Program-made: the position numbers and the translations under genes
Shown: positions 14,810-27,329 of the stretch, piece after piece
Position numbering within the stretch: the stretch's first letter is position 1
Layout of the letters: every line of letters begins with the position of its first letter
Notes under the pieces: model-generated
Told to the model about the DNA's origin: nothing
Databases searched by the model: none
Seen by the model: only the letters and a program-made list of their open reading frames with translations
NCBI GenBank assembly: GCA_023333565.1
Contig: JAJKFH010002273.1
Location: forward strand, 806,001-870,000
DNA: 64,000 nt
Direction: 5' to 3'
From: Puffinus mauretanicus
Taxonomy: Eukaryota > Chordata > Aves > Procellariiformes > Procellariidae

Positions 14810-17419
14810 GCTGGTTTCTTTGTTCTTCTGTCACAACTTTTGCTGGTTACTTATTCTGTAGCTTGAGAAACCGAAGATAAGTTCTAGCATAGGCAGCTGT
14901 TACAGCATCTTTTAAACGATCTAGCTATTTGAAGAATCTCTAGTCCAAATGAACTGTAAGTGTGTTTTGTGCAATGGTGGGACACAAGCTGTACCACCTA
15001 TCTGTATGGAACTAATTTTTACTTTCTATACAACCAGTGCAGAGAGATGAAAGGTAATTCTCTTAGATGTTCTCAATCGCTCTGTCTCCCTTAGCCCCAC
15101 AAAGCTCCTAACTACACCTTCTACAAACAACGTGAATACCTTTTAAGTGTTACGTTTGTTGGGGAACGGGAATACTTATTTCTCAGTCTTTCTGTAGACT
15201 CTGTAAGATTTTCTCCAAGCCAGGAGGTCTTTACAACATATAAACACACACAAAAAAATTACAATATTTAATTCCAGTGTGTTAAGGTTTTTTGCTTTTT
15301 TCTGTGTCTCATCCTTAGCATTTTTAAAGTCCTCCTGGATAGCACCATTATTTGCAGGCTTATTGCAAATGGTAAAGAAGAGTTGTACACAAGCCTTTTA
15401 CACTTTCTCTGTTCTTCTTACCTATTTTTCTCTAGTTTGCTTCTCCCCCTGCCCTTATTAACATTCACAATAAAAGGAGGCAGAATCTTCTAATTAGTTT
15501 TTGCAATCTAACACAGTTTAATCGTGTGATTTGTCGCATACCTGTGGTAGCCTGGGATTTCAAAGAAGCAAACATCTCTAAGTTCTTATTCACTACACTT
15601 GAACAAGGTGAGATTTTCTTTAATTAGACAGAAGCGAGCATGGATAGAAAAATAGATGACTTACACAGACTTAACAGATTATGTGTGCTCAGTGTATCAC
15701 TAAATGTTTTTTATCTGAGGCCAAAGATTTTTTTCTTTATTGCTTAATCCTTATCAGCTCCAGAGCTGAGCACTGGAGAAATGTGATACAGTAAGTGAAC
15801 CAGGGTAGGTGAGATACAGGCAAAACCTGCAATTTTTACAATTCTGATGGCTGCTGAAGCTTGAAAAGTGGACCCTGACTTTTCCTCCCTCAGATAATAT
15901 CCAGAGACCATCTCAGAACAAATTCTACCATAACACATGACTAGGTCATGCTAAACTGATGGGGGAAATTTTACTTTGTTAAACAGGGAAAAATTTCACC
16001 AGGTAAAACTTATCTGAAAAGCTTAGATGTTTTTTGAAACTGCTTGGTGAATTTTGTGTGAGACAGTTTGCGTGTTTGTTTACCACTCATGCTTATAATC
16101 TTGTATTCAAAAACAAATTGAGACTTCACCTTCTGCCCTAGTAAAATAAAAAAATAGTGTCTTTTATAAATATTTTCACTAATTTCTGTGGTTTGAGGTT
16201 CAGATAATTTATTGTTTGTGACTATTGTTTATGAACAACAATACCTAATCAGGAATCGATCAAGTATTTTTGAAAACATTTACAAACAGTAGTTCCCCTC
16301 ATAAATTTAATAGAAATAAATATTTATCACAATGTTTTTAGAACGTTATTGAATTCGTTTCATCATTCGCTGACATCTTGTTTAAAAAATAGCAAACAAA
16401 TATCGTCAGACATGCAATTCATATATTTCAAGTATCTTACCATAAAATGCACAGAGTGAATAATTAGAATAAACTTCTGAACAACTCCTTCAGTCTGAAA
16501 AGTATTGGCTATACTAGAAGGAAGTTTGAGCTGGTTTGTGCATGATCTGCTCACTGAAAAAGATCTCTCACTATTGCTTGGCTTGCAACAAGCTTTACGT
16601 AATTCATCTGGCTCTATTTGACAATGTTCTCAAGAGATTTGAGCTACCTGGTCTTTTACTTAGATGTTTGTTTGCTCAAAAGTTCTTAACTGTTGAACTG
16701 GTGCCATGTGAGAGGAATACAATCACCAAAGGCGTGAAAGTCATGGTAATGTGAATCTTGCCACTGAAATCTTACAGGAAAGTTTTATAGTTCAGAGCCG
16801 TCTCTCCAGAAAGCTCTGCTGTTATACCATACTTAGTCAGAATTTGTACAGAAACTTGCACAGGAGCCACAGACAGGTGGATATTTATTCTGAAAATGCT
16901 ATGATGTAGTAATCAACTGAAGATGCTGGTACAAATCAAAGGAAATTATATTCTAGGCTTCATAAATGCTACTTCACTGTTATTTAATTAGCATTAACTT
17001 TTGTCAACAAAAGAATTCCAGCATGTATAGATGAGCTCAACAGAATTTTGAGTGTCTCTGCTCATTTTATTTAGTCAGTTATTTTTAAGGTGTATTTGAT
17101 TTTGTTGAATATTCAAGTCATCTTAAAATAGATTTGACCTCCTAACAAAAGCCAGGATGCAAGTACAAGAGACGCTTCTTCTCTTTTATAGTATTGGCAT
17201 TTCCCACAATGAAGTGTCAAAGAATAAGAGCCAGACTCCCGTAAAGACAGAATTATTTTGAGTTCCATGAGCTTGCATTATTTGGTTACTTCGGAATAAC
17301 ATTTCAAATAGCTTACCGAAATATTGATTTGTGTGAATAGCATGGGTAAGTTTTTTTAGAAGGCAAAACCCTACATTCCTACATCCACATTTTAAAGCTT
17401 GTGGCAGAGGTCCAATGTT

Positions 17420-17440
17420 AAAAAAAAAAAAAAAAAAAAA
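17420..17440. repeat. Poly(A) tract, 21 A
   Basis: An uninterrupted run of 21 A directly in front of the CR1 fragment. CR1 elements do not end in poly(A), and the tract lies on the 5' side of this fragment. It is therefore not the tail of that element and is probably an independent simple repeat. Confidence 0.9.
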
Positions 17441-17880
17441 TCATAGATGCAGAAGTGGATACAGGGTTGGGTTACAGAGGAGGAATTTAAAAATATTGCC
17501 TGGGTGTGTAGGGATGGCGTTAGGGAAACCAGAGCTCAGTTAAGCTTAACATTTGCCAAGGGACTTAAAGGCAACAAAAAGAGCTCCTACTGCCACATTA
17601 ATAGTAACAGGCTGAACAAGAAAAAGATGTGGACATTGCTGAATGAGAGGGGGTGGGAGGTGATTTAGTAGCAATGGATGCAGATAAAGCTGAGATCACA
17701 GAAAAAGCTGAGGTACTCGAGGCCTTCTTTGCATCAGCCCTCACTAGCAAGGCATCCCAGGCCTCTGTGCTTAGAGATAGAGAAGGCGACTACCAGTGGT
17801 GACTGGCGATTGAGCCAGGGACTGCGTGCAGAAATGTCACCTCTACAAGTCCATGTCACCTTTCCATAATAAAGGCACGC
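17441..17880 (+). mobile_element. CR1 LINE fragment, broken reverse-transcriptase ORF
   Basis: Conceptual translation of the plus strand resembles the linker between endonuclease and reverse transcriptase in CR1 non-LTR retrotransposon proteins. In frame 1 (from 17447) the visible blocks are CRDGVRETRAQL, then KGNKKSSYCHINSNR, then LLNERG. After a frameshift near 17660 the match continues as EKAEVLEAFFASALT, the counterpart of the family's KAELLNAFFASVFT region. Near 17840 a further frame gives HLYKSMSP, like the family's HKSMGPDG. The order of blocks is right, so this is one element with frameshifts and not a chance match. It is only about 440 bp, lacks both element ends, and contains stops. 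It is a dead 5'-truncated and 3'-truncated copy with no coding function. The family assignment is from memory of CR1 proteins. Confidence 0.8.
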
Positions 17881-18160
17881 ATTTAGGTACAAAATTTTCT
17901 TAGTTTTTTCACCATACGTTAAATCAAAACTAATCCCTGAAATGCCAGGTTGGTCTTTTTTCCTTTCCCTTTGCCTCCTCCCCCAACCTCTTTTATTTGT
18001 TCTATATTTATTCTATTTTTTAATACCTCTTGATACATCTTAAATACTGGGAGATAAAAGACTCTAAATTATAGTCATATTTAGACACCCCACTTCAGGT
18101 AAAAGTGCAAAATGAATCACGGAAAAGTGTGTAAATTAGCGACAATTAAGTGCCCTGCTA
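17881..18160. other. AT-rich noncoding DNA
   Basis: Nothing definite is seen. It ends in a stretch (18080-18160) with TAATTT/AATTAA-type homeodomain-like words leading into the palindrome at 18165. Confidence 0.6.
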
Positions 18161-18164
18161 ATTT

Positions 18165-18184
18165 CAGGTGAAAGTGAACACCTG
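18165..18184. promoter_or_regulatory. CAGGTG/CACCTG inverted repeat around an IRF/PRDM1-like core
   Basis: A perfect 6-bp inverted repeat, CAGGTG at 18165-18170 and CACCTG at 18179-18184, flanks the 8-bp spacer AAAGTGAA. CAGGTG is the E2-box bound by ZEB and SNAI repressors. GTGAAAGTGAA resembles the PRDM1/IRF core. A TGTAAAAGGG stretch right after (18183-18192) could serve as a weak TATA-like element. Binding is inferred from motif likeness only. Confidence 0.3.
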
Positions 18185-18248
18185 TAAAAGGGAGGAGCTT
18201 CTGCACTGATGCTCTGCTCCTGGCCCCAGTACACCGGGATCAAGAGGA

Positions 18249-18326
18249 ATGGCTCATCAGCCTCTTTGCTGCTGCTGCTACTTCTGTAGAGGTGGCTTTG
18301 TGTGTGCTGTCTGCTGCTGGAGGTAA
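18249..18326 (+). CDS. Possible 25-codon cysteine-rich microprotein or first coding exon
   Basis: An ATG with G at -3 and G at +4 opens a 25-codon frame ending in TAA at 18324-18326. Eight of 25 residues are cysteine, in the pattern LCCCCYFC then CAVCCW. Part of this comes from a GCTGCTGCTGCT run, so low complexity may explain the cysteines. The AG|GTAAAAG at 18322-18323 would also serve as a splice donor, so the ATG could mark a first coding exon instead of a whole microprotein. About 60 bp upstream lies a TATA-like TAAAAGGG and the inverted repeat at 18165. No family is recognised. Without transcript or conservation data this is a candidate only. Confidence 0.15.
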   Translation: MAHQPLCCCCYFCRGGFVCAVCCWR

Positions 18327-18842
18327 AAGGTCAGTTTCAGGTTCTGCACAGATGGGCTACAATAATTTTGCTTATTGAAGTTAAATTTGTGATATAACTG
18401 GATGTTTCTAAGCTACCATTCAAATTCTCTTACTTAGTTCTCTCTCCAGCTTTGATGACTGTCTTATGTTTGGGGTTTTTTTAAGCAGAAATGGAAAATA
18501 ACTCAAATGCAATCACTTTATTTAAAGATAAATCAAGATTTAAACTCTTGGTTTTGGGTGTCTAATACTTCACTTCCTTATTTCAGTGTATCCCAAAATA
18601 CATATTTGGAAATACATGTATATTTACCTTACTACTTATACAGGGTTTTTTTTCTTCTTTTTAGAATATTACAAGCAATGAATGCTACATTAGCTGGTAC
18701 ACTTAAGCATATTCTTGCTTATTGACAAAATTAAGACTATAATCACAAGGTTATAACACAAGCTTATAGAAAGAAGATTTAAAAAAAAAAAAAGATTTAA
18801 AAGGCTATCTTCATAGCCTTATTTACATGTAGGGGTACTCAA

Positions 18843-18867
18843 AAAGTACTAGCAGGGCTAGTACTTT
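18843..18867. repeat. Perfect 11-bp inverted repeat with 3-nt loop
   Basis: AAAGTACTAGC at 18843-18853 and GCTAGTACTTT at 18857-18867 are perfect reverse complements separated by AGG. The partial word TAGCAGGGCTA recurs just after (18867-18877), so the hairpin may have arisen by local duplication. It is too short for a canonical pre-miRNA. Confidence 0.85.
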
Positions 18868-20348
18868 AGCAGGGCTAAATTCACCTAGGACTCCTAGTAC
18901 TATGTCAAGCAGTAAGCACCACCACCAGGGATTGCGTGTATTCTGAAGATTTGATCATCATGTTGGTATCATAGTCTCTGGTGATCTGGAAGGTTATAAA
19001 AAAATTAAAAGCTGTACTTTTTTTTTTTTTTCCTCCTTCCTGCTTGCCATCTTCTTCTTAAAGTTCTTCCTCACAGAACTTAGCCCCTGCAGATATCAGA
19101 TTTTGCAGTGATTCCTGGTGTACATTAGCCTGATGGAAGGTTACATCATCCTATGCTGCAATTGAATTTGTTACCTCCATATAAGTGAGCTTTGGATTTA
19201 TTAGCCAGATCTGATAAACCTTTCAACAGCATAATATTAAATTAAAAAAGATTGATTCTAATAAAATAAAACTTTAGCTCTTGATTAAGAAGTTGGAAAC
19301 AAGTTTTTAAAATTTGAAAACAAACAAAGAACAACAACACAAGATTATGCTTCGCACAGCATTTGGTTTCTAAGCTGTCATTTAAATGAAGTATCAAATA
19401 GTCATTGGGACTTGAAGAAAATTACAACAGCCACTGGTTTCTTCCTACATGAAAGGCATTAGTGAGCAACACATCTTTTGTTTAGGGAAAGCGTTACAGT
19501 TGCATTGTAATTTTGTTACTCCTATTTATTTTAAGAGAAATGCACACCTGAGACTTGTAACTTTTCCTGTTACTTTCCAATTAGTAGGTGGACATATCTC
19601 AACGGTGGGGGGAAAATTAAAGAAATTTTCTTGTTTCCAGTAGATGACAATGGAAAGATTTCTGTCAATATTTTCAACAGTCCCAGACGAGGTAACATTG
19701 TGTTGGGACTCTTCTGATTAATTCACTAGAAGGATGTATTTGATGTGCAAACTATGGAAGCCAGAATAAAATTTTTTTTTTTTTTTCCTTTCGTTTATTC
19801 TCTTTTTACCTTACTTTATTTTACCTGAATCATTTGTCCTTTAACTACATTTCTTAATTAAATGAAAAATCAATAAATAATAAGATCCTGCTGTTCAACA
19901 ATGCAACACTTGCTGTGAAGTAGTACTGGAAACCACTACTCTTTATTTTCTTTGAGGGGCGGGGAACCAACAAACCTTTTATTGCCTTTAAAAAATACAA
20001 TTACCTTCTGTGGTGGTTTTCTGGTGTGTGTGTTATTTTTTCTTTTCTTTTTTTTTTTTAAGATTAAACTCTTTAAAGAGATATATTTGAAAAAGTCTCT
20101 AAACATTCAATACTAGTGGAAAAATGTAAATTTTATGGATGTAGAGTTTATTGAATATTCTACCATATTTTGCTTTAATAAGTACTTTGCTGGTAATACA
20201 TCAACGCATATATAATGTGCTTTACAGCTCAGCATGGATTTTCAACTTAATGACTTTCCTCTGGTTATGAGACTGTCTGTTTCAAAAATGATTTGTTTAG
20301 AAACATAGTAATTCCTTCGGTTTTAGTTCACTTTTGAGACACTATAGG

Positions 20349-20378
20349 GGACCAAAGCATTATGGACCAAAGCATTAT
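20349..20378. repeat. 15-bp tandem duplication, two copies
   Basis: GGACCAAAGCATTAT occurs twice head to tail with no mismatch (20349-20363 and 20364-20378). A recent small duplication is the simplest reading. Confidence 0.9.
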
Positions 20379-23300
20379 GAGAAGCTTCAGTTAAATATGT
20401 AAGATGAGGCTGAATACTCCTCATGCTGTTTCCAGGTTATTCAGATGCATTTACCATGTAAGGTAACCTTTTTATAACCTGTTTATTCAGATTATTTTCA
20501 CAACATAATTGTAACTCTAGCACGTTACAACTGCTTTTCCTTGAACCACAACCTACATATTCAGTTAGATAATCTTCTGCAGAAACTCATGTGAAATGAA
20601 AGAGAAGGAGGAGTCTGCAGAGCATATCTAACTCCTGACCAAATACAAAGTACTGGAGCTCAGTTCAGCACCAATGAAAATCTAAATTACATCCACTTGA
20701 AAAGTTTACAGCATTGCTTATTCAATCAATTTCTAAGATATAAAGCTATCTGTAGCCTTAAACAGATCTTGTCACCTCCTTAAAATGAGTACAGGGATGG
20801 AAGGGATGTTTGGTATACCACCTCTGAGGAGTCCCTCACCAGTATCCAAACTTCCACTGGGTCCCACCAGTAGATCTGTCTGTCCTTCTGGCAGCTTGGT
20901 AATTTGGGGCTTTGCTACGTGCTGCAGCTCATCCCTAGATGAGCTCGTAAGAGACTTGGGTTCCACTAAGTGGGGGGAAAAAAAGCAATTCTGTATCCAG
21001 CTTTCAGTGGAAGTTCAAATGAGATATTGTCTCAGAAGTAGCATGACTGAACTTCGTTTTCTGTACCTCTGTTTTTAAAAAAAACTTAGACTGAATGTTG
21101 TGCTTCCTGGCAGAGAAAGCAGGAGGAAGGACTATGTAAATGGGAGATGTTCCACTAAGCCCAGTTTTAGTGGTAATTCTGTTTTTAAACACGTAGCTAA
21201 GTCTGACTTGTTAATTTAAACATCCACCAGTAATGGGATGTCCTTACCTTGGCCTGAGCCAGGTGGGAAGCATTTGCAAACCCCAACCAGTTCTGCAGTT
21301 AGGAGTCACTCCTGCTGCTGCATGCAGAACTCCCTGCAGAGGGGGTCTGAAGAACACTGTGCGTTTTATGGGGTTCTCCTGAGACCGTCTGCAGGAGGAC
21401 CCACAGTTGAGCACTTGAAGCTTTTTTGCTGAGGGTATTAAGTACGTGCAGTGACCACGATCTATCAACTTCTTACATGGAAAGGTGTTAGTCAGAAGAG
21501 TCTTAAGTATATTAGGAACCTGATATAATTAAGAGCTCTGCTTTTAGAAGTACATACCTAAGAGAAACAAAAATTCTTTCGAGAATTTGTGGCTAAGGTT
21601 TTGTTCATTTTGTCTTTTGACTCTAGCCTCTTTTTTTGTCATGCTTTAAACAGTTACCAGTTCTCATTTTCTCATAGTAGTAGCTGTCAAATTTTCGTTG
21701 CTAAATTTCTTACTATACATTTAAAAAGTGAGATAATAGTTCAAAATAGAGGTTGCTTTCCTGTGGATGGCAGCAGGAGCAATCCTGTATTGTCAGTACA
21801 TGTGGATTCTCTTTGAACACACTTAATGGTTTCTGTGACACTATTGTCATGGATTTCATAGACCGACCTAGCCTTCTAAGTTTGCCAAAAATGAGGCAAT
21901 TAAAATGTTCTTATGAACGACTGGGATAAGCTTTCAGAGTCTGGAGCACTTGTGGCCTAGAAACCAGGGAGACGAGTTATTAATGAATCATTAGATAATA
22001 GTCTCCCATGAATTTTAAATGGAGTTTTCTAAAGTTCTCATGGGTAATAGGATGTGAAGTGACTTGTATTGACTTATCAAGAAAAATGCAAGGTGCTTTA
22101 GTAGAGAATTAGCTTAATAAGAGAATTAAATTTCTAAATACACCTCTCCAGAGTTAGTTTGCATTAGAATTCTAGTTTAATTTCTGTTCCCACATTCGAT
22201 GTTGCTCTACAAAGCTGACACCATCAGCTTACCACCATCACACTTACCATCATGACACTCTTCTCATCATCAGGTTCCAGTCTGGGTAGTGGTATAGGAG
22301 AAAAATAAGCAGGATTTAACTCTTGCTATAAAATTCATCTTCACTTCTCTTATCTGGCAGGTAGCATTGCTGTTTGATAACATTCATATTTCATGTGATG
22401 CAACAATTTCAGAATACTGTAGATAACAGATTACAACACTTGATGCTGAAAGTTTATTATTAGTAATACGTCAATGCAAAATTTAGTTCATAGTGTCAAA
22501 GAACTGTACCACAGAGAAGGACTGCTTTAGAGTAAGAATGAACGAATGTGTCCTTATCGTATTGTGAAAACCTAGGCTTTTTTTGGTAGCATATACTCCC
22601 TTCATTTCCACTTAATTTTGCCATCATATTGCACAGAATTCCTTAGGAATATTTTTCCTACTCCTTTGTAAGAGTGTGCATGATAAATAGCATAGTACTG
22701 TATAATGAAGAAAGTTTTCTCAAAGGAAATGTTCACACTGGTTTTCTTTTTTATTCAGTTTCATCTTATAGGACTTTCAAAATCTTTTGAGGCAAAGTAA
22801 AGTTATGCTCTGTAACCATAAGGCAGTACATATTAAATGAATAAGCATATAAAGTATTTATGTGGAGAACCTGTGCATACTGCTTTATGTTTCAGTTTCC
22901 TAATTCAGCTTTGGTTTCTACAGCGTCTTTCATATTGGGGATGACTGATGGACTTAAAAAGGCTAAGTGAATGATTTGTTGATGGAAAAAGTTATTTTGA
23001 GGATTTATGGAATATCATTGGATTTTACATCTTAGCTAAATCTTATGAGAATAAATGTAGTTTGTGATCACAGGTAATTACAGAAACCAGCAGAACACCA
23101 GAAACTGCCATTTGCCCTCTCAGCTCTGAGAATCAAAATTTCCAACTCAAGGCACTGTACAAAAAATGGTTTTGCTGATGAATTTGAACAGAACTACAGC
23201 AGAGTCCTGCAGCCAGTTAGGTTAATCAGAAAAAATGTTATTACCTTTTTCCCCAAGGATGCCATTAATTTAACACTGGCAAGCTATCATTAGTTCTGTG

Positions 23301-24003
23301 TGAAATGACTAATTTTCCCTCAGGAGGTGTTCGCATACGAGCCATGGGGTTTTCCATAAGTGTTCACAAGCCTGTGTGAATCATAGGTGAGACTTTTGCT
23401 GCAAGTGTTAGGAAAAAGCTGCATATGGATTGTTGCTTTTGCTTTCAGTGTTGTGACCTTTGAAGCACTTCATAAAGTATCAGAATTAAACCTTCAAGAC
23501 TCACTTGAAAGAAAGAATCAAACACCTTTACATCTCAAAAAAATGCTTGCTCTTTCTTGTTCAACTCCTACTTGCACCTGTGTAACTACCTCTCCGAAGA
23601 CCCTGCGTGTCTCTCATGATCCTGATTAAGTTGAGGACAACTTTTTGTTGTTGTTGTTTTAAAAAAAAACCAAAACTATAAAGCAAAACAAAATCCAAAA
23701 GACAAAGATGAGGTGACTTTTTTTTTTTCACTAGGAGGTAGAACTCTGTGTCCAAAGAATAAACTTCTGATTCCTGTTTTTCAACACTATTATACTGCTG
23801 TTTTTCCACATATTGTATACAGAGTACATGCATACACATACAGTTGTTTTTTAAGGATTCATCACAATAGGAATTCAAGTGCTGCAGCTGAATTAGTAGA
23901 CTGATGCCACTGGAGCAATCCAGAAAGGATTCAAGACACTTACTTGCAGAGGAAGGTCAAAAGAATCCAACACTAACTTCCATACCTAAAACTTCTTTTT
24001 TTT

Positions 24004-24020
24004 AAAAAAAAAAAAAAAAA
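24004..24020. repeat. Poly(A) tract, 17 A, in A-rich low-complexity DNA
   Basis: A run of 17 A preceded by a run of T and followed by GAAAAGAAAACAAACAAACA-type sequence. This is simple low-complexity DNA with no retrogene visible upstream. Confidence 0.9.
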
Positions 24021-27000
24021 GAAAAGAAAACAAACAAACAAAACCAAGCCACACAATTCACTCTGCAGATAGATCAGCAGCAAATACGTGGAGAGGAAAA
24101 AAAAAAAAAGCCTGTGGTCTAAAATGAGATCATTTGCCTGAAAACATCTAGGATTAACTCTTTACCCATTGTAATCAACATGGTTTGTTGAAATTAAGGT
24201 GGTAGTTATATGGCCTTTTATTGGCAAAGTGGTTTGTAACAGGACGAAAACCTGAACAGGGAGAAAAAGAGATCTGAAAGATCGATCTCTCTTTTTTTTT
24301 GCGGGGGGTATTTGCTTTTTGGTGGTGGTTTTCTTTTTTTTAGTGAAGTTTTGCTCTGTTGAGATGGCTTTGCAGTGTTCTTCTGTTTTATTCTGTCTCC
24401 AGGCAGTGCAAAGAGCATGCAGTAATGATTTGGGTGCACGCTGTTGGATGTTAGTAGGAACGTTTTTGCCCTATCTTGCTACTTTTCTATAACACGTAGC
24501 AGTAAAAACAGCCATTGTGTTCTCAGTCTCCAAATTATCTGACACTATTGTTGAGAAAAGGATCGGCTTATAAACTTGAGCGATTTCATTGTCAGGAGGC
24601 TTGGCTTTGTGACATTTGGAAGTTATTTCAACTTCTTATTCCTCTTGATCTCTTCTCTAATATATTTTAAAGAGGAGATGTTATTATCTGTATGTCCAAT
24701 ATTTAAGCCAAATAGCTCATGGACAATAACTGTATCTTCACAGAATGTAGGTATAAGAAGTGAAAAATATTTAAATTCGTATATCTTTGTCTTCCCTAGC
24801 TCTTGCATATTTAACTTACATCAACAAACTTGTATCTCTATGGCCTTTTGTGCATGTTGCTGCATCCCAACCCCTCGATCCTCACAAAGCCCTCTTTAAG
24901 TGTAAGTTACTTCTGCTGCCTCTTTGTCTTGCAGTAATTCCTGTAAAATTTTGCCTTTCCTAGAGATGATGACTGGATCAGCTCCTCTCTTTTCAGCTGT
25001 CAGCACATTAGCTCCTTACCTGAGCAAGAAGGGTTCTGCGGTGTTGCATTTCCTCTGCCTACAGGTCTTGAAGACATTGCCACGATGGCACTCTGCCCTG
25101 GGGCTGGTGAATGAGTGATGTCCCTAAGCTGATACAGCACCACCCCACCTTGCTTAACAGTGTGGATTTTCAAATTTGGTAGAAACACACGTATGGCGAC
25201 ATGGTTTCTGGTGTGATCTGATGGGGTTCTTGGGCGGGGGATGTTGTTGTTCTGAGTTTTTATCTCTTCATCTTATCCTTTTTGTTTTGTAAAGCTTGCC
25301 CAATCTGCTTCTAATGGTCTCTTCACACAAAAACAATTGCAGACAAATGAAAAGGGTCACAACATAAACTGGTGAAATACCTGATAAAAACTGCATCAAA
25401 TATTTGAAGACCTTTAGTAGCTCTGATGCTGTGCTTCCAACCCATAATTCTGCATCGCACTCAAGCCCTGTTAAATGCCTTCTAGAGTTTCAGTGTGGGT
25501 AGACAACACTGTGAACCAGGGACTGGAAATCCACCCCATGCTGATGGAGTTATAAAAATAATAGCAAAATATTAAGGAAAATCTAAATTACACCCAACTC
25601 TGCTTGAAAGAATGAGAGTAACATTTTCAGTGAGAGACTGCCCACACCAGAACAATTAGGGAAATAAAGCACCGTACAGCATGAACAGAACTGGAGTTGG
25701 TGGGATTTTTGCCAGTGATTTCTGCAGAGCCAGGATGTACATCTAATGTAAGGCATGCTCTGATGATCATAAAAACAGTTTAGATATTCTTTAATTCCCC
25801 CTAACACACACTGAACTCAGTAATCCTTCTGAAAAGACTAGAGATACAAATTAATATTAATTTAACTGAGACTAGTTGTTTTTCAATGCAATACTCCAAA
25901 ATTATCACTAATGACAACATTCATCAACTTAAAAAAATAAAAAAAGAAAAAAAAAAACAAACCAACAACAACAACAAAAACGAAACCAGAACACACAAAC
26001 AAAAAAAAACCCAAACCATCACCTAAGATATTCCCTTGGGCTTCAGGTTAACACTGAAAAGTTGTTTTACACAACCTTTTAAATGTCTAACTTTTAATAG
26101 TATTTAACATTTATATTGCATTTCAGTTCTTCTGTCCATACAGTTGTGTTGCCTCAATAAAGCTGTAACTTCAAACCATTTGAGTTGAAGTTATTTTTGT
26201 GAACAAAAATAACAAGGATAACTACAGAAATAGGACGGAAGTAGTAATTACATTATTAATTTAAAGAGATTTTTTTTCTCACTCCCACTAAGTTCATAAA
26301 ATTATAAAATAACCTCCTACTGTTAAATACAGTGTGAGAGAAATCACATGCATATAACTGAATAATTGTAAGTACATTTTTAATCCACCAAATTGTCTCT
26401 TCAAAGGACATCTTATTAAACAATCATCTTTAATTTTTTCCCAAAAAATGTTTTTTATATATATAAACAATAGGCAGTTTAAGGAAAATAAGGTATATAC
26501 TAGTCAAAGTTCAGCATGTTGAGTAGAAATGCTTTTGTCTTTTTAAATGTGAATACACATGACATGGAATAAGCAGTTTTAAGAGCTGTGATCAGCATGA
26601 TTTTTTTTTTTTTTAAATATCACTTCTATGGAATTACATAAAGATAAAATATTTCACATAATTCTGTCCCCGTTTAAGACTAAAGGTCATAAAAACAACT
26701 CCAAAACTAAACCAAGACTATTCAATGAACTTTGAATTATTAAAATTTTGCAGATTCTGAGTTTTCAGCACCAAAGGACAGACTGTTGGCATTTCTCCTG
26801 ACAAATTTGTTCCACATCTAGTAGCAGTACTGGACCATTTAATGTGGATAGGACACTCCTGAGAAAGTGGCAAAATGGAGTTTTACAAAGTTTCAGAAAC
26901 TCTGGATATGGGATTATGGATCCTGTAAAATCTTGTCAAAGTGCTTCTAGCAAATCCAGGCTCCGCTTTTGCCAGGATAACAGAGATGGAATTTTTTCTA

Positions 27001-27329
27001 CTGTTAGATACAAACCATTACAAGAAAGCACAGATATTATTTAAACTAATTTACAGTAAGAGACAATCCCCCCCCCCCGAATTTCTCAAACGAAACGTGT
27101 TCCATTTGTAAGTTTGCTTTGAGTAATTTCACATTATTCAAGTCTTTTGGATATCATGATTCAAGTTACTCCTTATGTTGCTTGCATACCTTTCTCTAGA
27201 GCGACAGCTGCTTCTTGCAATTGTGTATGTGAATTTTATTTTTTCCTGAAAAGAATCCAGGGTGAAACAGCAAACTTTTTGATTAAAGCCCTGTTTAGCA
27301 TAGTGAAAGAGAAAGGGCACATTGAGAGC

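Larger units (their letters stand above)
9061..17410. other. AT-rich noncoding DNA
   Basis: No gene is supported. The longest frame (plus, 9203-9589, 128 codons) begins within a TTGG microsatellite, and its translation has no recognisable family features. The stretch 9260-9440 is slightly richer in GC and could be a remnant of an old repeat that I cannot place. The rest is AT-rich with short A and T runs. Confidence 0.65.
18330..27320. other. AT-rich noncoding DNA
   Basis: No gene is supported. Simple repeats include T14 at 19018-19031, A17 at 24004-24020, a mixed A/C-rich tract with ACAACA units at about 25955-26010, T14 at 26601-26614 and C11 at 27068-27078. The stretch 24930-25120 has a good pyrimidine tract and CAG acceptor-like site at 24982-24994 but no matching strong donor or recognisable protein. 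Confidence 0.65.

Noticed and set aside
24982..25115. Possible exon with a good pyrimidine tract and CAG acceptor
   Set aside because: No strong donor follows, the peptide is unrecognised, and such acceptor-like sites are common by chance in a 64-kb noncoding window.
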